Below are positions 37,242-47,987 of a stretch of 52,443 bases of DNA, one piece after another (positions within the stretch are counted from its first letter, which is position 1; each line of letters begins with the position of its first letter). The DNA is from Streptomyces sennicomposti (GTDB lineage Bacteria > Actinomycetota > Actinomycetes > Streptomycetales > Streptomycetaceae): positions 1 to 52,443 of the forward strand of contig NZ_JAIOAB010000051.1 of NCBI RefSeq assembly GCF_019890635.1, written 5' to 3'. The position numbers and the translations under genes were made by a program. The notes under the pieces are model-generated. The model ran no database searches. It was given only the letters and a program-made list of their open reading frames with translations, and was not told where the DNA came from.

Positions 37242-40200
37242 GTGCGTGTTCGCTGGGTGCGCGGCCCTCGCTTGTTCCCTCCGGGTGGTTCCGGACGGCG
37301 CAGGGCGAGGGCTACCGCACTTACTGTTCTCGTGTCCCTGTCGTTGATGCTCACCACGGAGACGGCGGAGGCCACCGGTGCCACCCTTTCGGCACCAAGA
37401 ATGCCCGAGATGTCCCTTTCGGGTCTGTGGAAGTGGGTGAGTGAACCCGACGAACCGGATACCCCGGACCAGGAGGGAGGCACCGCCCGCGGCAAGAGCC
37501 ACCACGCCTCCGCCGACGCCACCGACGCCGACCGCGGCGTCGGCCGCGCACCCGGCAAGGGCAAGGGTGAACTCGACGCCTACCAGAGGCCCGTGGAGGC
37601 CCCCGAGCAGGCCACGACCGGCCCGGCCCGGGGCACCGGCAAGAGCTTCGACCCGGCCACCAGCGAGCGTGACGCGAAGAAGTCGACGGCCACCTCGGAC
37701 TACTACGTCAACGAGGACGGCTCCACGACGATCCGTCACTACACCGGTCGCACCAACTTCAAGGCGGACGACGGCACCTGGCAGCCGATCGACACCACCC
37801 TCGTCAAGGACGAGGAAGGCCGCTTCGAGCAGAAGGCCAACTCCCTCGACGTCGACTTCGCCCCGAACGGCGCCGACGAAGAGCTGGCCTCCGTCGGCCT
37901 CGGCTCCGGCCGGGCTCTCGCCTACGAGCTGAGCGGCGCGGCCGAGGTGGCCGCGACCAAGGGCGCCGACGGCACGGTCGTCTACCCGGGCGTGCTACCC
38001 GACACGGACGTGCAGCTCGTGCCGATCGCCGACGGGTTCAAGGAGAACATCGTCCTGCGCTCGCCCGACGCGGCGGACTCCTGGGTCTTCAAACTGAACA
38101 CCCAGGGCCTGACCCCACGTCTGGCCGAGGACGGCGACGTGGAGTTCGTGGGCGCCGACGGCAAGGTCGCCGCCACCGTCCCGCACGCCTACATGGAGGA
38201 CGCCCGCACAGACCGGCGCTCCGGTGAGGGGGCGCGCTCCGCGAAGGTCTCCTACGAGCTGACCACCGTGGACGGCGAGCCGGCGCTGCGGATGACCGCC
38301 GACAGGGCCTGGCTGGACGACCCCGAGCGGGTCTACCCGGTCACGGTCGACCCCACGACGGTGCTCGCGAGCGAGGCGACCTACGTCCAGACCGACTACG
38401 CCGCCAACCGCTCCGCCGAGACGCAGATCAAGGTCGGTTCCTACGACAGCGGCACCACCAAGGCCAACTCGTTCCTGCAGTTCTCCAACCTGGGGACGAC
38501 GCTCGCCGGCCAGAGGGTGTCCGCCGCCACCCTGAACGTCTGGGCGCTGTGGTCATCGACCTGCACGCCGGAGGCGTTCTCGGTCTACCCGGTGACCAAG
38601 TCGTGGTCGCCGACGACGACCACCACCTACCCCGGCCCGTCCTACGGCGCCGCCATCGGCACCACCACGCCGAACCCCGGCGCCTCCTGCACCAACGACA
38701 CCGGCAGCGCCGGTGTCGGCGTCAAGATGCCGGTGACGCTGTCGACCTCGTGGTTCACCCAGGTCGCCACCGGCGGCGCCAACTACGGCCTGGCCATGGC
38801 CGCGCCGACCGGCGACGCCCTGCACTGGAAGAAGTTCCACTCCGACGACTCGGCCACCGCCGCCTGGCGCCCCTCGCTGGACCTGACCTACGCGCCGAAC
38901 ACCGCGCCGCAGGTCAACGCCCAGTACCCGCCGGAGAACTTCCAGTCCAACACCCTCCAGCCGGAGCTGCTGGTCTACGCGAGCGACGCGGACAAGTGGC
39001 CGAACGCGAGCCTGACGTACACCTTCGAGGTGTACGACGCCGACTCCACCAGCACCACGCCGGTGGCCACCTCGGGCGCGATCGCCAAGAGCAGCTGGAA
39101 GATCCCCGCGGGCAAGCTGACCTGGTCCAAGAACTACGCCTGGTACGTGGGGGTCAGCGACGGGTACGCGGAGACGACCTACTCCAGCCGCTTCACCACC
39201 GCGGTGCCGCAGCCGCCGGTGACCTCGGGCCTGGCCCAGAACACCGACGGCCACGAGTTCGACCCGTCCGAGGCGAACTACACCACCGAGGACAGCGACG
39301 CGGACGTCGAGGTCGTCGGCCCCTCGCTGGAGATCGAGCGCGCGTACAACAGCATCGACCCGCGCATCGACAACGCCTTCGGCGCCGGCTGGTCGACGGT
39401 CGCCGACATGAAGGCCGCCGAGGTCAAGAACCCCTCCGGGACGGTCACCAGCGTCATCGTCACCTACCCGGGCGGCGAGCAGGTCGCGTTCGGCCGCAAC
39501 AGCGACGGAACGTTCCAGCCCCCGCTGGGCCGTTACGCGCGTCTGCAGTCGGTGACCGGCGGCTACACGCTGACGGACAAGGACTTCACCGAGTACGCCT
39601 TCAAACAGGCGACCGCGAAGGCGGGCGTCTACGCGATCTCCGGCATCAAGGACTACGCGGGCCGCACCGAGACGTTCGCGTACAACACGTCCAAGCAGCT
39701 CACGAAGATCACCAACGAGACGTCGAAGCGCTCGCTGACGCTGGCGTGGCAGACCCCGGCCGGAGCCGCCACCGCGCACGTCGCCACCGTGGCCACCGAC
39801 CCGTCCACCGCGGGCGACTCCGGCACCGCGCAGACCTGGCAGTACAGCTACAGCGGCGACCAGCTGACCAAGGTCTGCCCACCCGCCGACTGGACGCACT
39901 GCACGTCGTACTCGTACGTCACCGGCAACCACTACCGCACCACGGTGCTGGACGCCGACCCGTACGCGTACTGGCGCCTCGGCGAGGCGGCGGGTGCGAC
40001 CGTCGCCAAGGACACGGTCGCCCTCAACCAGGGCCGCTACAACGGTCTCTACCACAATGTGACCCTGGGCGGCTCGACGGTCCTCGCGGGCTCGACGCAG
40101 ACCACGGCCACGTTCAACGGCACCAGCTCCTATGTGGAGATGCCCTCCGCGCCGGGCGCGACGCCGTCGTACACGTCGGTCTCGCTGTGGTTCAGGACGA

Positions 40201-43200
40201 CCACGGCCGGCGGCGTGCTCTTCTACTACGGCGACAAGCCGCTCAGCGACGCCGACCCGGTGAACAACACGACGAAGAACACCCCCGCGGTGTACGTCGG
40301 CACCGACGGCAAGCTGCGCGGCTGCCTGGCCATGTCCCCGGGCTGCAGCCCGAACATCGCCTCCACCGCGACCGTCACCGACGGCCAGTGGCACAACGCG
40401 GTCCTCACCGGCCAGGCCACCAGCCAGACGCTCTACCTGGACGGCGTCGCGCAGGGCTCCCTGTCGGGCACGATCAACGACTGGAACCAGCCGTACATAT
40501 CGCTCGGCGCGGGGGTGAACACACAGGGCTGGCCGGCGATGAACCCCAACGACAAACTGGGGCACTACACCGGCCAGATGGCCGAGGTCGCCATCTACTC
40601 CGAACCGCTCGACCCGTCCGTGATCAGCGCGCAGTACCAGGCCGCGAAGCGGTCCGCCGGTCTGCTCAGCAAGATCACCACGCCGGGCGGCAAGACGCAG
40701 GCGGCGGTCGTCTACGGCCCCACCGACGACCTGGTCACCCAGGCCACGGACGGCGACGGCGGCACCTGGAAGCTCAACCCGCCGACCGTCACCGGCTCCT
40801 CGCAGGTGTACCGCTCCGCCGTGATGGGTTCCGCCCCGACCGGCTACTGGCGGCTGGCCGACACGAACGGCGCCGCGCAGGCGGCCAACGAGATCCACAC
40901 CGGTTTCGGCACCTACAACACCGTCACGCAGGGTGTGGCGGGTCCGTTCGGCACGGGTGACGTGACGGCGGCGTCCTTCGACGGCACGTCGTCGTACGCC
41001 GAGATCCCGTACACGCCGTGGCACTCCTCCGCCGACCGCGCGGTGGAGCTATGGTTCAAGACGGCGAAGCCGGGCGTGATCCTGTCCGACCAGTCGACGG
41101 CTCCGACCGGCACCACCGCGTCCGGCAGCTACAGCCCGGTCCTCTACGTGGGCGCCGACGGCAAGCTCCACGGTCACTGGTGGTCCGCCACGGGCTCGGG
41201 GAACACCGCCTTCGGCACCACCGGCACCGTCACCGACAACCAGTGGCACCACGCGGTCCTGTCCGCCTCGGGCACGACCCAGACCCTGTACCTCGACGGC
41301 GTCAAGGCGGCCGACTACACCGGCCAGGCCGCCGACCAGTCGGACACCCGCACCTTCGTCGGTGCGGGCTACGCCAAGGGCTGGTACCAGACGCCGGGCG
41401 AGGTCAGCCACTTCACCGGGTCCGTCGCCGAGGTCGCGGCCTATGGCCACGCCCTGGACGAGGACGAGGTAGAGCGGCACTGGTCGGCGTACAAGGCGTC
41501 CTCCGGCGTCGCGCCGGTCAAGACGGTCACGCTGACCGATCCGACGGACAAGACGCTGACGTACGTGTACGACGCGGAGATGGGCGACCGGCTGCTCGCC
41601 GCGATCGACACCGAGGGCAAGCGGACGACGTACGGCTACGACACGGGCGGCTTCCTGCACACCGTGACCGACGCCAACGGCAACCGCAGCATCACCGGTC
41701 ACGACGTGCGCGGCAACACGGTCTCGCAGACCGACTGCCAGGACACGGCGGCGAACAAGTGCGCGTCGGAGTACTACACGTACTACCCCGACGCCACGAC
41801 CGCGTTCCCGCCGATGGACCCGCGCAACGACCTGCTCCTCACCGAGCGGGACGCGCGTTCGGCGTCCGCGACGGACAACACGTACCTGACCAGCTACACC
41901 TATGACACCGGCGGCAACCTGCTGTCGGTGACCACCCCCCCGGTACCCGGCCACCCCAACGGCCGCACCGCCACCACCACGTACACCACGTCCACGACCC
42001 CAGCGGCCGAGGGCGCAACGGCGGTGGCCCCCGCGGGCCTGGTCGACACGGTCACCACGCCGGGCGGCAAGAAGACGAAGAACGTCTACTACGCCAACGG
42101 CGACCTGGCCTCGGTCACGGACGCCAACGGCGCGGTGGTGACGTACACGTACGACAACCTGGGCCGGAAGATCTCCCAGAAGGAGGTGTCCGACTCCCAG
42201 CCGAACGGCCTGACCACCACCTGGACGTACGACAAGGACGACCAGGTCACCACGGAGACCACCCCGGCGGTCACCAACCGCGTCACCGGCGCGGTGCACC
42301 AGGCGAAGACGACCACCGGCTACGACTACGACGGCAACGTCACCTCGCAGACCGTCGCCGACCTCACCGGCGGCGACGCCTCGCGGACGACGTCGATGAC
42401 GTACGACGCCTACAACCGTCTCGCCGCGCGCACGGACCCGGGCGGCGACACGACGTCGTTCGAGTACGACGTCTACGGCAACAAGGTGAAGGAGACCGAC
42501 CCCGCGGGGAACGTCAACACCTACACCTTCGACGGCGAGGGCCGCCCGCTCACGACGAACCTGCTCGACTACACCGGCGACCCGAACAACCCGTCGGCGC
42601 CGACCACGCTGGTGCAGGAGTCCCGGGCCTACGACCCGGCCGGCCGCCTCGCGTCCGTCACGGACGCCATGGGCTGGGTGACGGCGTACACCTACACCGA
42701 CGACGGCCTGACGGCCACGGTCACCCGCAAGGACCCGGCGAACGGCAAGCAGTTCGTCGAGGAGTCCAACACCTACGACATGGCCGGGAACCTGATCAAG
42801 CAGGTGACCAACGACGGCCGCACCACGACCACGTTCACCGTGGACGCGGACGACCGGGTCATGTCGTCGGCCCTGGACCCGACGGGGGTCAACCGCACCA
42901 CCAAGGTGTCGTACGACCCGGACGACAATGTGGTCAGCGAGACGGAGACGGACCCGGCCACGGGTGACGTCGACACCACCGACACGCTGTACGACAACCT
43001 CGGCAACGTCACGGGGACCATCGAGCACGACGGGACCACCGCTCCGGTGGCCCGCTGGAAGCTGTCGGAGACCAGTGGCTCCAGGGCCGGCGACTCCTCC
43101 GGCGGCAACCGCGAGGTGACCCTCGGCAGCGGCGTGACCCGCTCGACGGACAAGGGCGGCTCGGCTGTCTTCAACGGCACCACCAGCGCCTACGGGCAGG

Positions 43201-46200
43201 CCGCCGGCCCGGCGGTCAACACCGGCGGCAGCTTCACCGTCTCGGCGTGGGTCAAGCTCGCCTCCACGAGCGCCAACAGCACCTTCCTCGGGCAGGACGG
43301 CCAGGCGGCCAGCGGCTTCCAGCTGTACTACTCGACGGCGTACGGCTGGGCGTTCAACCGGCACGGCTCGGACACCACGGGCGCCGCCATCGTCCGGACC
43401 TACTCCGGCACGTCGGCGGTGACCACCGGCACCTGGACGCTGCTGACGGGCGTCTACGACCAGGCCACCGCGTCTCTGAAGCTGTACGTCAACGGCAGCC
43501 AGTCGGGGACGACGGCCGCGTTCACCTCGCCCTGGTCGGCGAACGGCCCGCTGCAGATCGGACGGCGTCTCTACAACGGGACGTACGCCGAGAACGCCAA
43601 CGGCTCGATCGCGGACGTCCAGGTCTACGGTGAGGCGCTGACCCCCGCTCAGGTGTCGTCGCTGTACAACGGCACACTGCCGGCGAGCGACAGCTCGGTC
43701 CGGTCCACCACGTACAAGCTGGACCAGCGGGGCCTGCCGCTGTCGATGACCGACGCGAACGGCAACACCACCGACTACGGTTATGACGAGGCCGCCCAGC
43801 AGACCACCGTCACCGAGCCTGTCGTGAACGCCGAGACGAACGGCGGCACGGCCACGTCCGTCCGGCCGGTCACGATGACCGGGTACAACACGTTCGGCGA
43901 GCCGACCGAGGTGTCCGACCCGAACGGCAACGTCACGGTCACCGCCTACGACGCCGAGGGCCAGGAGACCTCGACGAAGCTGCCGGACTACACCCCGCCG
44001 GGATCCTCGACGCCGATCACGGCCATGTCCTGGAACGAGTACAACGACCTGGGGCAGGTCACAGCCGAGGTCGACCCGCTGGGCAACCGCACGGCGTACA
44101 CGTACACGCAGCTCGGCGACGTGGCCTCGGTCACGGAACCCGGCGGCGACAGGTCGACGTACGTCTACGACACCAACGGCGACCTGCTGTCGACGACCCG
44201 CCCGAACGGCGCCCGTGAGGAGTCCACCTGGGACTACCTCGGCAACGAGCTGACCAGCACGGAGATCGTGCGCCAGCCGACGGAGCGGGCCTACACGGCG
44301 ATCAACGAGTACAACGCGCCCGGCGGCGATCTCTCCCGGGAGATCAGCCCGACGGGTGTGAGCCAGTCGTACAAGTACAACGCGCTCGGCGAGGTCACCG
44401 AGGTGACTGACCCCGCGGGCAACGTGTCGACGTACACGTACACCATGGACGGCGGCGTCCTGGTCTCCAAGGACCCGGACGGCACCAGCACGAAGAACAC
44501 CTACGACGGGTTCGGCAACCTGGTCGCCACCCAGGACCTGGACGCGCTGGGCAACGTGCTGCGCACCGCCCGCTCCACGTACGACCGGGCGGGCAACCCG
44601 CTGTCGGTGACCGACTACCGCGGCCACACGACCACGTTCACCGTGGACCCGACGGGCCTGGTCACCAAGGCGGTCGAGCCGGTCTCGGCGACCGAGTCGA
44701 TCACCACGACCTACGGCTACGACGCGGCGGGCAACCGCACCCGCTTCACCGACGGCCGTGGCAACCCGTTCCTGACCACCTACAACACCTGGGGGCTTCC
44801 CGAGTCCCAGATCGAGCCGTCCACCCCGGCCCAGCCCGACCTGGCCGACCGCACCTTCACCACGGTGTACGACGCCAACGGCCGGGTGAAGGAGCAGCGT
44901 TCTCCGGGCGGTGTGGTCGTCACGAACGAGTACGACGCCAAGAGCCGGCTGACGAGGACGTCCGGCACGGGCGCGGAGGCCGCCACGGTCGACCACACCT
45001 ACGCCTACGACTCCGACGACCGTGTCACGGCCGTCGCCGGAGCGGACGCCGACCGGGACACCTTCAGCTACGACGACCGCGGTCTGCTGCTGTCCACGTC
45101 CGGCCCGTCGGGTTCCTCCTCCTTCGCCTACAACGGCGACGGGGCGATGACGTCCCGCACGGACGCCTCCGGCACGACGACCTTCGGGTACGACACGGCC
45201 GGCCGGCTCAAGACGGTCGACGACGGCGCCACCGGCTCGACGCTGACCTACGCCTACGACGTCAACAGCAACGTCAAGCAGATCGACTACGGCGCCGGCA
45301 AGTCCAAGCGCGAGTTCTCCTACGACTCCCTGGAGCGCATCACCGACGACAGACTGACCTCGCCCACAGGCAAGGTCCTCGCCTCCGTCGCCTATGGCTG
45401 GGACGAGAACGACAACCTGACGTCGAAGACGACGGCAGGGGTCAGCGGCGCCTCGTCGAACACGTACGCCTACGACTGGGCCAACCGCCTCACGTCGTGG
45501 AACAACGGCACGACGACGGAGGTCTACGGCTACGACGCCTCGGGCAACCGCACCCGCGTCGGCGGCGACACGTACACGTACGACGCCCGCAACCGGCTCA
45601 CGTCGGACGGGCACAACTCGTACACGTACACTCCGCGCGGCACGCTGAAGACGATCACGGACGAGAGCGGGACGCAGACCCTGCTCAGGGCCGACGCCTT
45701 CAACCGGGTGATCAACGAGGGCGACCGGACGTACACCTACGACGGTCTGGACCGCGTCCTGTCCGCCAGGGACGGTACGGGCGCCGAGGACTTCTCCTTC
45801 AAGTACAGCGGCGTCGGCAACGACGTGGCGTCGGACGGTTACGCGTCCTACAGCCGCGACGCGAACGGCGCCCTGCTCGGCGTGAAGACGGCTCTCGCCT
45901 CGCGTCTGGTGATGACGGACATCCACGACGACGTGGTGGCCCAGTTCACCGACGCGGCCGAGGCGCTGACCGGTTCGACGACGTACACGCCGTTCGGCAA
46001 GACGTCCTCGACCACCGGCATGCTGGGCAACCTGGGCTACCAGTCCGGGTGGACCGACCCGCAGACGGCCAAGGTCAACATGGCCGCACGCTGGTACTCG
46101 CCGCAGACCGGCCAGTTCAACAGCCGTGACACGGTGAGCAACGAGCCGCTGCCCTCGTCGGCGAACGCCAATCAGTACGCGTACGCCAACGACAACCCGA

Positions 46201-47987
46201 TGACGGCCACCGACCCGACGGGCCACTGGCCGAGCTTCATCGACAAGGCCGTCAAGAAGGTCACGAAGAAGGTCAAGAAGGTCGCCAAGTCGGCCTGGAA
46301 GAAGACCAAGAGCACCGTCAAGAAGGCCGCGAAGACGGTCCGCAAGGCCGCCAAGAAGATCAAGAAGGCGGCCAAGAAGGTGGTCCGCAAGGCCCGCCGG
46401 GCGGTCCGGAAGGTCGTGCACTATGTGCACGACAGCGTCAAAAAGGTCAAGAGATACGTCAAACGAACATACAAACGCGTCAAGAGATACGCCCATAAGG
46501 TCGTCCAGCACGTCAAGAAGACCGTCCACAAGGTCGCCAAGGCGGTCAAACACGGTGTCGCGAAGGCGGTCAAGGCGGCGAAGAAGGCCGTCAAGAAGAT
46601 CGGCAGAGGCGTCAAGAAGGCGGCCAAGGCCACAGCTCACTATGTGAAGGAGCACGCCGCGACCATCGCCTCCGTGGCGACGGGCATCGCCGTCTTCACG
46701 GGCTGCACGGCGGCGAGCTGGGGCGTCGGCGCGGTGGGGTGCGCCGCCCTCGCGGGTGCCGCGGCCAACGCCGTCGGCTACATGATGAGCGACGGCCCCA
46801 AGTCCGTCGGCGGCTTCGTCGGCGCGGTCGCCATCGGCGGTGCCGTCGGCGCCCTCGGTGGCGCGGCCGGTGGAGCGGTGGGTGGCGCGGTCGGCCGCCT
46901 GCTCGCCGGCGCCGGCGGCAGGCTGGCGCAGGGCGCCGCCGTGGGCGCCGCGGGCGGAGCCGCGGAAGGCGCGGTCGGCTACGGCGTCACCTGCGGGATG
47001 AGCGAGGAAGGCTGCAGCGCCAGCGGCGCGGCGAAGGCGACGGCCATCGGCGCCGCCACGGGCGGCGTCTTCGGCGCGGCGGCCAGCAAGTACGGCCCGA
47101 AGGGCAGGTCGCGTCCGGAGGCGGACGGAGAGACCTCCGGGCCCAGCTGCCGGGTGCCGCACAGCTTCACCGGCCTGACCGGTGTGCTGATGGCCAACGG
47201 CACGGTCAAGCCGATCTCCGAGGTCAAGGCCGGGGACTGGGTCCTGACGGCCGAGCCCGGCAAGAAGAAGAAGGAGAAGCACAAGGTCAAGGAAGCGATC
47301 GTCACCAAGACCGACCGTGACTACGTCGATGTCGTCGTGGCCACGAAGTCGGGTCCGAAGACGATCCAGACCACCAAGCACCACCAGTTCTACGAGGTCA
47401 GCCACAACACCTGGACCCAGGCGGGCGACCTCAAGGCGGGCCAGAAGCTCCAGAACGGAGACGGTGCGGCGAGCACGATCGTCAACGTCAGGTCGTACAC
47501 GGCGCAGCATGTGACCTACGACCTGAGCATTGACGGCCTGCACACGTACTATGTGGTGGCGGGCGCCACGCCGGTCCTTGTTCATAACTGCGGTGACGCT
47601 CAAGCCTTGGCCGACCGTGCATCCGCGATTCACGGTCAAGCGGGCAGCGAAATAGCTATGAGCAAGTCAACTGTTGCCGTAGTCAGTGCGCAAACCCCGA
47701 AGGGTGTCGTTCACGTGGTTGCTGGCAGTGGCCGTGGCTTGAACAGGGCACAGAAAGGCATGCTTAGCGGAGTAGAGGTTCCGGCTCGAAACATCCCGGG
47801 AACTCACGCGGAGCAGAATGCGCTCCTATTCATCAACGAAATGGGGTGGTCCCCGATCGCTGGAGGCGCCTCAAGGAGTGTGTGCAGTGAAGTCTGCGCG
47901 CCGCTTATTCGGGCGGGCGGTGGTCGCATAACTGGCCGCGTCTACCAGAACGAATCAGGTACAAAGATTAGGACTTTCGAGTGGTAA
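37242..47987 (+). CDS. Giant RHS/YD-repeat polymorphic toxin with HINT and deaminase tip
   Basis: About 3,581 residues from the GTG at 37242 (AAAGG 7 nt upstream; a TTG at 37236 is possible). Order: signal peptide (RATALTVLVSLSLMLTTETA); DNRLRE domain (about 380-550); DUF6531-like segment (670-770); LamG domains near 900-1140, 1190-1420 and 1935-2145, each with YWRL or ARWKL entry and LYLDG- or LYVNG-type strands; YD repeats between them; RHS core (GYQSGWTDPQTAKVNMAARW; DNPMTATDPTGH, near 2935-2995); Lys-rich tract (3000-3140); Gly/Ala hydrophobic region (3140-3290); pretoxin-HINT (about 3300-3449, ending VLVHN); toxin (3450-3581). The tip has His3522-Ala-Glu3524 and Cys3548-x3-Cys3552, a zinc deaminase of the BURPS668_1122 type. 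The HINT should release it after secretion; the target is probably a nucleic acid or nucleotide of a rival. The immunity gene overlaps by 7 nt. Confidence 0.93.
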   Translation: MRVRWVRGPRLFPPGGSGRRRARATALTVLVSLSLMLTTETAEATGATLSAPRMPEMSLSGLWKWVSEPDEPDTPDQEGGTARGKSHHASADATDADRGVGRAPGKGKGELDAYQRPVEAPEQATTGPARGTGKSFDPATSERDAKKSTATSDYYVNEDGSTTIRHYTGRTNFKADDGTWQPIDTTLVKDEEGRFEQKANSLDVDFAPNGADEELASVGLGSGRALAYELSGAAEVAATKGADGTVVYPGVLPDTDVQLVPIADGFKENIVLRSPDAADSWVFKLNTQGLTPRLAEDGDVEFVGADGKVAATVPHAYMEDARTDRRSGEGARSAKVSYELTTVDGEPALRMTADRAWLDDPERVYPVTVDPTTVLASEATYVQTDYAANRSAETQIKVGSYDSGTTKANSFLQFSNLGTTLAGQRVSAATLNVWALWSSTCTPEAFSVYPVTKSWSPTTTTTYPGPSYGAAIGTTTPNPGASCTNDTGSAGVGVKMPVTLSTSWFTQVATGGANYGLAMAAPTGDALHWKKFHSDDSATAAWRPSLDLTYAPNTAPQVNAQYPPENFQSNTLQPELLVYASDADKWPNASLTYTFEVYDADSTSTTPVATSGAIAKSSWKIPAGKLTWSKNYAWYVGVSDGYAETTYSSRFTTAVPQPPVTSGLAQNTDGHEFDPSEANYTTEDSDADVEVVGPSLEIERAYNSIDPRIDNAFGAGWSTVADMKAAEVKNPSGTVTSVIVTYPGGEQVAFGRNSDGTFQPPLGRYARLQSVTGGYTLTDKDFTEYAFKQATAKAGVYAISGIKDYAGRTETFAYNTSKQLTKITNETSKRSLTLAWQTPAGAATAHVATVATDPSTAGDSGTAQTWQYSYSGDQLTKVCPPADWTHCTSYSYVTGNHYRTTVLDADPYAYWRLGEAAGATVAKDTVALNQGRYNGLYHNVTLGGSTVLAGSTQTTATFNGTSSYVEMPSAPGATPSYTSVSLWFRTTTAGGVLFYYGDKPLSDADPVNNTTKNTPAVYVGTDGKLRGCLAMSPGCSPNIASTATVTDGQWHNAVLTGQATSQTLYLDGVAQGSLSGTINDWNQPYISLGAGVNTQGWPAMNPNDKLGHYTGQMAEVAIYSEPLDPSVISAQYQAAKRSAGLLSKITTPGGKTQAAVVYGPTDDLVTQATDGDGGTWKLNPPTVTGSSQVYRSAVMGSAPTGYWRLADTNGAAQAANEIHTGFGTYNTVTQGVAGPFGTGDVTAASFDGTSSYAEIPYTPWHSSADRAVELWFKTAKPGVILSDQSTAPTGTTASGSYSPVLYVGADGKLHGHWWSATGSGNTAFGTTGTVTDNQWHHAVLSASGTTQTLYLDGVKAADYTGQAADQSDTRTFVGAGYAKGWYQTPGEVSHFTGSVAEVAAYGHALDEDEVERHWSAYKASSGVAPVKTVTLTDPTDKTLTYVYDAEMGDRLLAAIDTEGKRTTYGYDTGGFLHTVTDANGNRSITGHDVRGNTVSQTDCQDTAANKCASEYYTYYPDATTAFPPMDPRNDLLLTERDARSASATDNTYLTSYTYDTGGNLLSVTTPPVPGHPNGRTATTTYTTSTTPAAEGATAVAPAGLVDTVTTPGGKKTKNVYYANGDLASVTDANGAVVTYTYDNLGRKISQKEVSDSQPNGLTTTWTYDKDDQVTTETTPAVTNRVTGAVHQAKTTTGYDYDGNVTSQTVADLTGGDASRTTSMTYDAYNRLAARTDPGGDTTSFEYDVYGNKVKETDPAGNVNTYTFDGEGRPLTTNLLDYTGDPNNPSAPTTLVQESRAYDPAGRLASVTDAMGWVTAYTYTDDGLTATVTRKDPANGKQFVEESNTYDMAGNLIKQVTNDGRTTTTFTVDADDRVMSSALDPTGVNRTTKVSYDPDDNVVSETETDPATGDVDTTDTLYDNLGNVTGTIEHDGTTAPVARWKLSETSGSRAGDSSGGNREVTLGSGVTRSTDKGGSAVFNGTTSAYGQAAGPAVNTGGSFTVSAWVKLASTSANSTFLGQDGQAASGFQLYYSTAYGWAFNRHGSDTTGAAIVRTYSGTSAVTTGTWTLLTGVYDQATASLKLYVNGSQSGTTAAFTSPWSANGPLQIGRRLYNGTYAENANGSIADVQVYGEALTPAQVSSLYNGTLPASDSSVRSTTYKLDQRGLPLSMTDANGNTTDYGYDEAAQQTTVTEPVVNAETNGGTATSVRPVTMTGYNTFGEPTEVSDPNGNVTVTAYDAEGQETSTKLPDYTPPGSSTPITAMSWNEYNDLGQVTAEVDPLGNRTAYTYTQLGDVASVTEPGGDRSTYVYDTNGDLLSTTRPNGAREESTWDYLGNELTSTEIVRQPTERAYTAINEYNAPGGDLSREISPTGVSQSYKYNALGEVTEVTDPAGNVSTYTYTMDGGVLVSKDPDGTSTKNTYDGFGNLVATQDLDALGNVLRTARSTYDRAGNPLSVTDYRGHTTTFTVDPTGLVTKAVEPVSATESITTTYGYDAAGNRTRFTDGRGNPFLTTYNTWGLPESQIEPSTPAQPDLADRTFTTVYDANGRVKEQRSPGGVVVTNEYDAKSRLTRTSGTGAEAATVDHTYAYDSDDRVTAVAGADADRDTFSYDDRGLLLSTSGPSGSSSFAYNGDGAMTSRTDASGTTTFGYDTAGRLKTVDDGATGSTLTYAYDVNSNVKQIDYGAGKSKREFSYDSLERITDDRLTSPTGKVLASVAYGWDENDNLTSKTTAGVSGASSNTYAYDWANRLTSWNNGTTTEVYGYDASGNRTRVGGDTYTYDARNRLTSDGHNSYTYTPRGTLKTITDESGTQTLLRADAFNRVINEGDRTYTYDGLDRVLSARDGTGAEDFSFKYSGVGNDVASDGYASYSRDANGALLGVKTALASRLVMTDIHDDVVAQFTDAAEALTGSTTYTPFGKTSSTTGMLGNLGYQSGWTDPQTAKVNMAARWYSPQTGQFNSRDTVSNEPLPSSANANQYAYANDNPMTATDPTGHWPSFIDKAVKKVTKKVKKVAKSAWKKTKSTVKKAAKTVRKAAKKIKKAAKKVVRKARRAVRKVVHYVHDSVKKVKRYVKRTYKRVKRYAHKVVQHVKKTVHKVAKAVKHGVAKAVKAAKKAVKKIGRGVKKAAKATAHYVKEHAATIASVATGIAVFTGCTAASWGVGAVGCAALAGAAANAVGYMMSDGPKSVGGFVGAVAIGGAVGALGGAAGGAVGGAVGRLLAGAGGRLAQGAAVGAAGGAAEGAVGYGVTCGMSEEGCSASGAAKATAIGAATGGVFGAAASKYGPKGRSRPEADGETSGPSCRVPHSFTGLTGVLMANGTVKPISEVKAGDWVLTAEPGKKKKEKHKVKEAIVTKTDRDYVDVVVATKSGPKTIQTTKHHQFYEVSHNTWTQAGDLKAGQKLQNGDGAASTIVNVRSYTAQHVTYDLSIDGLHTYYVVAGATPVLVHNCGDAQALADRASAIHGQAGSEIAMSKSTVAVVSAQTPKGVVHVVAGSGRGLNRAQKGMLSGVEVPARNIPGTHAEQNALLFINEMGWSPIAGGASRSVCSEVCAPLIRAGGGRITGRVYQNESGTKIRTFEW

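Noticed and set aside
41049..47639. A continuous minus-strand open frame of about 2,200 codons opposite the RHS gene
   Set aside because: It mirrors the codon structure of the plus-strand gene (GC-rich third positions remove stops), has no recognisable domain and is Val/Arg/Gly-rich throughout.
37242..47987. Secondary-metabolite megasynthase as explanation for the 10.7-kb gene
   Set aside because: No ketosynthase, adenylation or carrier motifs; YD repeats, RHS core and HINT are clear.
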